Assembly (NCBI RefSeq): GCF_025725665.1
Contig: NZ_CP107009.1
Location: 434,001 to 498,000, forward strand
DNA from: Halomonas sp. LR3S48
GTDB lineage: Bacteria; Pseudomonadota; Gammaproteobacteria; Pseudomonadales; Halomonadaceae
DNA length: 64,000 nt
Direction: 5' to 3'
Shown: piece by piece, positions 58,391-64,000 of the stretch
Numbering within the stretch: the stretch's first letter is position 1
Layout: the number at the start of each line of letters is the position of its first letter
The notes under the pieces: model-generated
The model's database searches: none
Told to the model about the DNA's origin: nothing
Seen by the model: the letters and a program-made list of their open reading frames with translations, nothing else
Position numbers and translations under genes: made by a program

Positions 58391-58409
58391 GGCGGCCCCC
58401 AGGGCCGCC
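58391..58409. terminator. Short GC hairpin between convergent patB-like and ybbN genes
   Basis: GGCGGCCC (58391-58398) and GGGCCGCC (58402-58409) with a 3-base loop in the 49-base gap between two stops. No T run is present, so termination strength is uncertain. Confidence 0.5.
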
Positions 58410-58429
58410 ATGGATCGGATGGTGCCGGA

Positions 58430-59362
58430 TCAGTACAGCAGCGTGAACAGCTTGCGGCGATAGGTGACGGTCAAGGGATGATCTGCACCCAGGGCATCGA
58501 AGACTCGCAGCAGGGTCAGGCGTGCCGCGTCATCTCCGTAGCTTCGATCCTTGCGCATCACGTCGAGAAGCCCTTCCAGCCCGGCCTCGTAGTCGCCGTC
58601 GGCGACTTGGCGCAGGGCACGCTTGAAGTTCGCCTCGCTGTCGTCACGGCTGGCCAGGGCAGCCAGTTCCTCGTCGCTCGGCGCCTCCTTGCGGAACTCG
58701 ATGCTGGCACGCACGCCTCGTGCCGGGGCGGCGTCGCGCTCCTCGGGGGGCAGGTTATCCAGCAGGGCCAGTGCTTCTTCACTGCGGCCTTCCGCTACCA
58801 GCGCCCGGGCCAACTCCACCTGATAGGGGTAGTGCTCGGGGTGCTGCTGCATGAGTTCTTGGTAAAGGTTGATGGCCGTGGCGGCATCGCCCTGGGCCAA
58901 GGCTTCGGCAGCTTGCTCCTCGGGGCTGGCCGGGGTGTTCTCCGGTGCTGGGAAGTAGCGCGACAGCCACTCGCGGATTTCCTTCTCGGGCAACGCCCCC
59001 TGGAAGTGATCCACCAGCCCGCCCTGGCTGATCAGCTTGACGTCCGGCACCGAGCGAACGCCGAGCTGGGCGGCGATCTCCTGGTTCTCCTCGATGTTGA
59101 GTTTGGCCAGGATGAAGGTGCCGCGATACTCCCGGGTCAATTTTTCGAGGATCGGCATCAGCGCCTTGCATGGCTGGCACCAGGGGGCCCAGCAGTCGAG
59201 CAGTACCGGCACCTGCATGGAGACTTCCAGCACCTGCTGGATATTGTTGCGGTCGACATCGATGATCAGTTGTTCATCGCTGGGCGCCGCTTCCTGCGAG
59301 GAAGAGGGAGAATCCTGAGGCGCCGTCAGCGGGGCGCCATTGCGAGGGTCGACGATGGACAT
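58430..59362 (-). CDS. ybbN: Thioredoxin-domain/TPR co-chaperone CnoX (YbbN)
   Basis: A 310-residue cytosolic protein. An N-terminal thioredoxin domain (about 30-130) has the motif WAPWCQPCKALMPIL with an intact CxxC, then a TPR-like helical region (about 150-310, FKRALRQVADGDYEAGLEGLL). CnoX protects proteins from oxidation during bleach or heat stress and hands them to GroEL/DnaK. E. coli CnoX lacks the full CxxC, so redox activity may be retained here. The ATG at 59362 is preferred over a TTG at 59380. Confidence 0.92.
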   Translation of the reverse strand: MSIVDPRNGAPLTAPQDSPSSSQEAAPSDEQLIIDVDRNNIQQVLEVSMQVPVLLDCWAPWCQPCKALMPILEKLTREYRGTFILAKLNIEENQEIAAQLGVRSVPDVKLISQGGLVDHFQGALPEKEIREWLSRYFPAPENTPASPEEQAAEALAQGDAATAINLYQELMQQHPEHYPYQVELARALVAEGRSEEALALLDNLPPEERDAAPARGVRASIEFRKEAPSDEELAALASRDDSEANFKRALRQVADGDYEAGLEGLLDVMRKDRSYGDDAARLTLLRVFDALGADHPLTVTYRRKLFTLLY

Positions 59363-59558
59363 GGAAACGGCCTTGCTCAAAGAGTGAGTTTGTTCGAAAG
59401 ATGCGGGTAAAGGCCGCGGGATTCAAGGGGCAGGTGTCGGACTGGCCGCCGCGTTGGTTAGCGGGCCGCCGTGGGCACGGCATCCATCCCGGGGCTGTGA
59501 TAGTCTCGTCTACGTCCGGCCGTATCGGGGCCGGGCATCCAGACATGAGGATCCGTGG

Positions 59559-60227
59559 ATGGCAACGTACCGACTCAACGGCGATAGCGACCTGATCGAC
59601 AACCCTTCACCGCGCTGTGCCTGCATGCTGGTGCTGGATACGTCTGCGTCGATGTCCGGCCCGCCGATTCGTGAGCTCAACGCTGGCGTCCAGGCCTTCA
59701 TTTCGGCTATTCAGGAAGACGACATGGCTGCCTGCTCGGTCGAGCTCGGTGTGATTACCGCCGGCGGCAAGGTGGCCGAGCAGTTGCCCTTCACCACGGC
59801 CATGAACATCTCGCAGTGCCGCCAGTTCACTGCCTCCGGACTGACGCCGCTGGGCGGCGCCATGGAATTGGCGCTGGATCGTCTGGAAGAGCGCACCGCG
59901 GCCTACCGCAAGGCGGGTGTGGCCTACTACCAGCCCTGGCTCGTCGTGATCAGTGACGGCGTGCCGACCGATCAGTGGCAGGCGGCCTCGGTGAGAGCGC
60001 GTACCCTGGCCCAGCAGCGTAAGCTGGTAGTCATGCCGGTGGGCGTCGAGGAGGCCGATCTCGAGGCGCTCAGCGCCTTCTCCACACGATCTGCCAAGCG
60101 CCTCGAAGGGCTGAAGTTCCGTGAATTCTTCCTCTGGCTCTCGGCCAGCATGAGCCGCGTCTCGGCGTCCTCGTCGACCACCGACCAAGTCAAGCTGCCG
60201 CCGACGGACAGCTGGGACAGCATCTAG
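59559..60227 (+). CDS. vWA-domain protein (TerY/YegL-like)
   Basis: A 222-residue single von Willebrand factor A domain. The metal-ion-dependent adhesion site is intact: DTSAS (Asp27, Ser29, Ser31), Thr96 in GLTPLGG and Asp133 in ISDG. There is no signal peptide or TM segment, so it is cytosolic. It is the first gene of a vWA-kinase-PP2C cluster, matching the TerY-P triads described by comparative genomics and the YegL/YegI/YegK set of E. coli. It is expected to scaffold metal-dependent protein contacts in a phospho-signalling pathway. The spacing to the kinase gene is 5 bases. Confidence 0.9.
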   Translation: MATYRLNGDSDLIDNPSPRCACMLVLDTSASMSGPPIRELNAGVQAFISAIQEDDMAACSVELGVITAGGKVAEQLPFTTAMNISQCRQFTASGLTPLGGAMELALDRLEERTAAYRKAGVAYYQPWLVVISDGVPTDQWQAASVRARTLAQQRKLVVMPVGVEEADLEALSAFSTRSAKRLEGLKFREFFLWLSASMSRVSASSSTTDQVKLPPTDSWDSI

Positions 60228-60232
60228 CACGG

Positions 60233-61240
60233 ATGCGTGACGTCGAAGGAGGCCGAGTGTTGGCACGCGCACTGGTAGTGACGGATTCTCAGGGCAAGGA
60301 GCGCCGGCTCGGCAAGCGTCTCGAGCGCGGAGGCGAGGGCGAGATCTTCGCTCTGCGCGACCGCCTCGACGTGATCGTCAAATGGTACTACCCCGAGGTG
60401 CTCGAAAAGCGCGGCGAGGAACTGCACCGCAAGGTCGAGGCCATGCGCGGCCTGCGCGATGCCCACATGACCCGCGACGTCTGCTGGCCCCTGATCCGCG
60501 TGTTCGACGAACAGCATCGCTGGATAGGATTCGCCATGTATCGCGCGCGTGGCGTGAAGATGAGCTTCCTCGCCCATGCCCTGCTCTACCAGCGCTACTT
60601 TCCCGGTCTCGATCGGCGCCGGATCGTCGGCTACCTGATCCGCTTCGTCGAGATCGTGCAGCAGTTGCACGAGGCCGGGGTCTGCATCGGCGATTACAAC
60701 CTCAACAACGTCTTCTGTGTCCCTGCATCCGAGCAGGTGACGCTGATCGACTGCGACAGCTACCAGTTGCGGGTCGACGGCACCTTCTACCCTTGTCCCG
60801 TGGGCAGCCCCGACATGACGCCCAAGGAGCATCAGGGCGTCTCCTTCCGCCATATCGTGCGTTCGCCGCGCAGCGAGGCCTTCTCGCTGGCCATCGTACT
60901 GTTCAAGTGCCTGATGCTGGGTCGTCACCCCTACGACATCGTCGGTGGGGATGACCCGGTGCGCAACCTGCGGCGCGGCAACTTCGCCTACGGCCGCGGC
61001 CAGCGCGACGTGCCTCAAGGCGTCTGGTACGAACTCTGGAGCGAACTGCCCGACACCATTCGTGACATGTTCGTGACCACCTTCACAGTAGGGGCCGACG
61101 CGCCCATCCAGCGGGCTACGCTGGCCCAGTGGCATGCCGCGTTGAGTGACTATCGCGAGGCGATGTCGACGGGCCAGTGTGCCGTGCATCTGGCCAAGCC
61201 GGGGCGGCCTCAGCGCTCGCAGGTGCTGCATGCCCGTTGA
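60233..61240 (+). CDS. Serine/threonine kinase-like protein (YegI-like)
   Basis: A 335-residue protein with a divergent kinase fold. Gly-rich loop GGEGEIF (33-39), the VAIK-type lysine Lys50 in DVIVKWY, catalytic loop IGDYNLNN (Asp154, Asn159) and a DFG equivalent IDCDSY (Asp173) followed by GSPDMTPKEH in place of APE. These residues suggest an active kinase despite the unusual motifs, as in COG4248 YegI proteins. There is no TM segment or HhH tail, so it is shorter than E. coli YegI. The PP2C gene overlaps its end by 11 bases. Confidence 0.87.
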   Translation: MRDVEGGRVLARALVVTDSQGKERRLGKRLERGGEGEIFALRDRLDVIVKWYYPEVLEKRGEELHRKVEAMRGLRDAHMTRDVCWPLIRVFDEQHRWIGFAMYRARGVKMSFLAHALLYQRYFPGLDRRRIVGYLIRFVEIVQQLHEAGVCIGDYNLNNVFCVPASEQVTLIDCDSYQLRVDGTFYPCPVGSPDMTPKEHQGVSFRHIVRSPRSEAFSLAIVLFKCLMLGRHPYDIVGGDDPVRNLRRGNFAYGRGQRDVPQGVWYELWSELPDTIRDMFVTTFTVGADAPIQRATLAQWHAALSDYREAMSTGQCAVHLAKPGRPQRSQVLHAR

Positions 61241-62096
61241 GATGGATATCCGCAATAGCGAGCCGGTGGCCGTATGGTCGGCTCTGAGTGTCGCTACCGC
61301 CGGGTTGGCCCACCTCGAGGGCACGCCGCCATTGCCGTGTCAGGACGCCGTGGGTGCGGTGGCAAGTTCGCGTCCTGTGCTGGTGGTGGCCGACGGTGCA
61401 GGCAGTTCGCCGGCCTCGGATCTGGGCGCGCGGTTCCTGGTTGCCGCCATGCTGCGATTGGCCGATACCCTTGAGGCGCAGCTCGCCTGGTTGCTCGACG
61501 GCCGGGTTGCGCCCTCCCCGGAGGCGCTGCATCAATTCGCCGAACTGCTCGCTCGCCATGCCCAGGGTAGCCTGGTCGACCGCGCTGCCGAGCAGAGCCG
61601 GCCGGCGCGCGACCTGCGCTGTACGTTGCTGCTGGCCCTGGTGGGTCGCGAGCGGCTGCTGTGGCTCAAGGTGGGGGATGGCGAGATCGTACTGGAGAGG
61701 GCGGTGCCCAGCGACGCGCAGGAGGGAGGAGAGCCCGGGCTGCTGCCGCACCTTTCCACCTTGGGCGAGCGCGGCAAGGGCGAGTTTGCCAACCAGACGA
61801 TCTTTGTCGATGAACGCCTGGTCTTCGCGCAGGTGCAGTACGGCTGCGAACCGATGGCGGCCCTGACCGGCATCGCCCTGATGAGCGACGGCGCCGCCGA
61901 AAAGCTGGTCTCGCTCGATGGCGAGCAGGTCTCGGGGCAACTCAGCCTCTGGCTCGACGATCTGCGCCAGGGGCGGCTGCGCCAGCGCGATCTGGTGCGC
62001 TGCTTCTACAGCGAAGGGTTCTGCCGTGGCACCGGCGGCGACGATCGCAGCATCGCCCTGTTGGCCAGGGGCCTGGATGAGGTAGGCACTCCGTAG
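61230..62096 (+). CDS. PP2C-family serine/threonine phosphatase (YegK/PphC-like)
   Basis: A 288-residue metal-dependent phosphatase. Metal-binding aspartates are visible at Asp39 (PCQDA), Asp55 (VADGAGSS), Asp220 (MSDGAAEKL) and Asp271-Asp272 (GGDDRS), in the PP2C order. It resembles E. coli YegK (PphC), which pairs with YegI and YegL. The start at 61230 overlaps the kinase stop; the ATG at 61242 is an alternative. It probably reverses phosphorylation made by the adjacent kinase. It is the last gene of the triad. Confidence 0.88.
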   Translation: MPVEMDIRNSEPVAVWSALSVATAGLAHLEGTPPLPCQDAVGAVASSRPVLVVADGAGSSPASDLGARFLVAAMLRLADTLEAQLAWLLDGRVAPSPEALHQFAELLARHAQGSLVDRAAEQSRPARDLRCTLLLALVGRERLLWLKVGDGEIVLERAVPSDAQEGGEPGLLPHLSTLGERGKGEFANQTIFVDERLVFAQVQYGCEPMAALTGIALMSDGAAEKLVSLDGEQVSGQLSLWLDDLRQGRLRQRDLVRCFYSEGFCRGTGGDDRSIALLARGLDEVGTP

Positions 62097-62226
62097 GCTA
62101 TGCTTTCCTGTATGTCGCCAGAAACCGCCTTCTTGCCATAATGCCGGGAATGGTTCGCTATCGGCGACCTTGGGTAGGAGAGACGACACCAGGCTTCGAA
62201 TGGAAGAACCAAGGATGGGGAAAGGG

Positions 62227-64000
62227 ATGCAGAAACCGCAGTACAGGCCGGATATCGATGGCCTGAGGGCGATAGCCGTCATCCTGGTTGTCGCCTACCA
62301 TGCGGGAGTGCCGGGATTTGGATTCGGGTTCATTGGCGTAGACGTTTTCTTCGTCATCTCGGGCTATTTGATCACGAGCCTACTGCTAAGAGAGTTGGAG
62401 AGCACTGGCAGCATAAGCCTCCTCTCCTTCTACGGACGCCGTGTCCGACGACTGATGCCGGCAATGGTCGTCGTGATAACTGCCTCCCTTGTCCTTGGCT
62501 ATATTCTTCTCACTCCCATCGGCCAGCAGCAAAGTCTTGCCGAGTCCGCTATCGCTTCCATTGCATTCTTCGCCAATTATTATTTTATTGCGACGACGGG
62601 AGGTTATTTCGACGGCCCCACCGATCAGGTTCCGCTGTTGCACATGTGGTCCCTGTCCGTGGAAGAGCAGTTCTATGCCGTCTGGCCTGTCCTGCTCATC
62701 GTCAGCGTGGCCATCGCCAAGCGCTACGAAAAAAGGGCGTGGACGATTATTTCGATGCTAGCTGTATTGGGTATCGGTGCTTCCTTCTTCTATGGCGTAT
62801 GGCTGTCCAACACCAACCCGAACGCGGCTTACTTCTCCGTCCTTTCCCGTGGCTGGCAGCTTCTGGCGGGTGTGCTGCTGGCCTGTGCCGTTGGCCGCGG
62901 GCTGCTCGTACGAGCCTCGCCCGTCGTCGTGACTGCACTGGCTTGGTTCGGAGTGGGGCTGTTGCTGGTCGCGGCATTCGTCATCGAAGGTTCCCATGCG
63001 TATCCTGGCTGGGCAGGCGTGCTTCCGGTCCTCTCGGCATTGGCGCTGATCGTGGCCGGGTTCGGCAGTAGTGCGAATCCCGTCTCCCGACTGCTCTCGA
63101 CGCGGCCCTTCGTCTTCGTAGGGAAGATATCTTACCCCTGGTATCTCTGGCACTGGCCCCTGCTGGCCATGGCGCGAGCCTATCAACTGGGAGAGGGGGA
63201 TCTGATACGCGATGTGGCGCTGGCGTCCCTTTCGTTCTTACTGGCCTACCTGACATATCGTTTGGTGGAAAAGCCTGTCGTAGGATTTTTTACGCAGCGA
63301 TCCGTATCCAATCAGCAGCTCGTCAAGTTGGGAGCATTTTCCTCCGTTCTGCTCGCTCTCGCTGCGTTCGGGCTGATGAGTCATGCCAACCAACAGAAGA
63401 GCATGGGGTTCTATCGCCAGTTGGAAAGTGCTGCGGAAGACGTGCCCGACCTTCGTGGGAAATGCCATTTGAGTTCTCCTTTCCAAGGGCTTCCGGACGA
63501 ATCCATTTGCGTGAACAGGTCCGATAGAGAGGCTCCGGACTTGTTGCTCTGGGGTGATTCCCATGCGGACCACTATTCACCGATGCTGGATGAGCTTTCG
63601 GATGATTTGCAGTTTGCGTTTCTCCAAAGAACCTTTAGTACCTGTCCCCCATTGATGGGTTATTCCCATGGCTATACTCAAGGCCATCCCCAGGAGAACG
63701 ACCGGAACTGCGAGCTGTTCAAGGAGGAGATGGCGAGCGAACTCTCCCGGTTGGCGGAGCGGGGGCTCTCGGGGGTCGTGCTGAGTGCCAGTTGGCTGGG
63801 GCGGCCCAGCAGTGAAACCCACTTATCCCTGGCGGAAGAGGGGCTCAGGGATACCGTCGATATGCTGCTTGATTACGGGCTGCGAGTGATTGTCGTGGCG
63901 CCCACACCCGTTTTCAGCGTTCCCATGACGGATTGCCTGGCCAGGCGGACGGTAGAATCATGCAGTACTTTCCAGCGACGGCTGGAAAAGAGACGGGAGG
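62227..64000 (+). CDS. OafA-type acyltransferase with SGNH domain (cut by window end)
   Basis: 591 codons are visible. The acyltransferase-3 membrane domain (about 1-350) starts YRPDIDGLRAIAVILVVAYH with the catalytic His, then FGFIGVDVFFVISGYLIT, FYGRRVRRLMPA and the PLLHMWSLSVEEQFYAVWP motif. A periplasmic SGNH hydrolase domain follows, with LLLWGDSHADHYSPML. These proteins acetylate O-antigen or other surface glycans. Three in-frame ATGs exist (62200, 62215, 62227); homology favours 62227. Its base composition is less GC-rich than its neighbours (for example around 62570-62600), as often for surface-polysaccharide genes. Confidence 0.92.
   Translation, partial: MQKPQYRPDIDGLRAIAVILVVAYHAGVPGFGFGFIGVDVFFVISGYLITSLLLRELESTGSISLLSFYGRRVRRLMPAMVVVITASLVLGYILLTPIGQQQSLAESAIASIAFFANYYFIATTGGYFDGPTDQVPLLHMWSLSVEEQFYAVWPVLLIVSVAIAKRYEKRAWTIISMLAVLGIGASFFYGVWLSNTNPNAAYFSVLSRGWQLLAGVLLACAVGRGLLVRASPVVVTALAWFGVGLLLVAAFVIEGSHAYPGWAGVLPVLSALALIVAGFGSSANPVSRLLSTRPFVFVGKISYPWYLWHWPLLAMARAYQLGEGDLIRDVALASLSFLLAYLTYRLVEKPVVGFFTQRSVSNQQLVKLGAFSSVLLALAAFGLMSHANQQKSMGFYRQLESAAEDVPDLRGKCHLSSPFQGLPDESICVNRSDREAPDLLLWGDSHADHYSPMLDELSDDLQFAFLQRTFSTCPPLMGYSHGYTQGHPQENDRNCELFKEEMASELSRLAERGLSGVVLSASWLGRPSSETHLSLAEEGLRDTVDMLLDYGLRVIVVAPTPVFSVPMTDCLARRTVESCSTFQRRLEKRRE

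Overview
The window is high-GC chromosomal DNA of a gammaproteobacterium, most likely a member of the Halomonadaceae (Halomonas/Billgrantia group). The best evidence is the complete rRNA operon: the 16S gene carries the Halomonas-like stretches around the V2 and V6 regions, and the spacer holds tRNA-Ile(GAT) and tRNA-Ala(TGC). Proteins such as YheV, PrlC, Epd, the Csp-like copper protein and the long-form SAH hydrolase agree with this. I see no phage, insertion sequence, CRISPR array or integron. Nearly all of the window reads as core or stable accessory chromosome.

Layout. 1-6185: central carbon metabolism (pgk cut by the window start, epd, class I aldolase, transketolase), interrupted by two tandem small heat-shock genes behind a sigma-32-type promoter. 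6490-9928: activated methyl cycle (metK, an acidic lipoprotein, a SAH riboswitch and ahcY), followed by a relic of a metK 3' end. 10517-18507: malic enzyme, copper-storage protein, a paired membrane/periplasmic unit, a TetR/GST divergon with a palindromic operator, an AEC carrier, metF and sodC. 18595-21865: a TAXI-type TRAP transporter with a candidate sigma-54 promoter and upstream activator-like repeats. 22152-29118: Na/Pi cotransporter with yheV and prlC, an NSS transporter, a gamma carbonic anhydrase and a LexA-box-controlled YdjM-like protein. 29094-39236: lactate locus, with lldR-dctB-dctD on one strand diverging from lutABC plus a large FAD/Fe-S D-2-hydroxyacid dehydrogenase; two matching operators lie between them. 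39237-45240: rRNA operon with two promoters, boxA/boxB elements and a duplicated, decayed 5S tail with a second terminator. 45398-58380: chemoreceptor, Tim44-like protein, YaaA, redox enzymes, YbaK, a thioesterase, a PatB-type aminotransferase and several unknowns. 58430-62096: CnoX/YbbN and a vWA-kinase-PP2C triad (YegL/YegI/YegK-like). 62227-64000: an OafA-type acyltransferase cut by the window end.

How the genes may work together. metK, ahcY and metF make and recycle the methyl-donor cycle, with ahcY sensing its own substrate by riboswitch. The lut/dld operon oxidises lactate under an LldR-type repressor. The DctB/DctD pair, apparently cotranscribed with lldR, has no C4-dicarboxylate TRAP genes beside it. 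The nearest sigma-54-like promoter is that of the TAXI transporter about 7 kb away, so cross-control between the two is a testable idea. The vWA-kinase-phosphatase triad is a phospho-signalling module whose output is not encoded in view.
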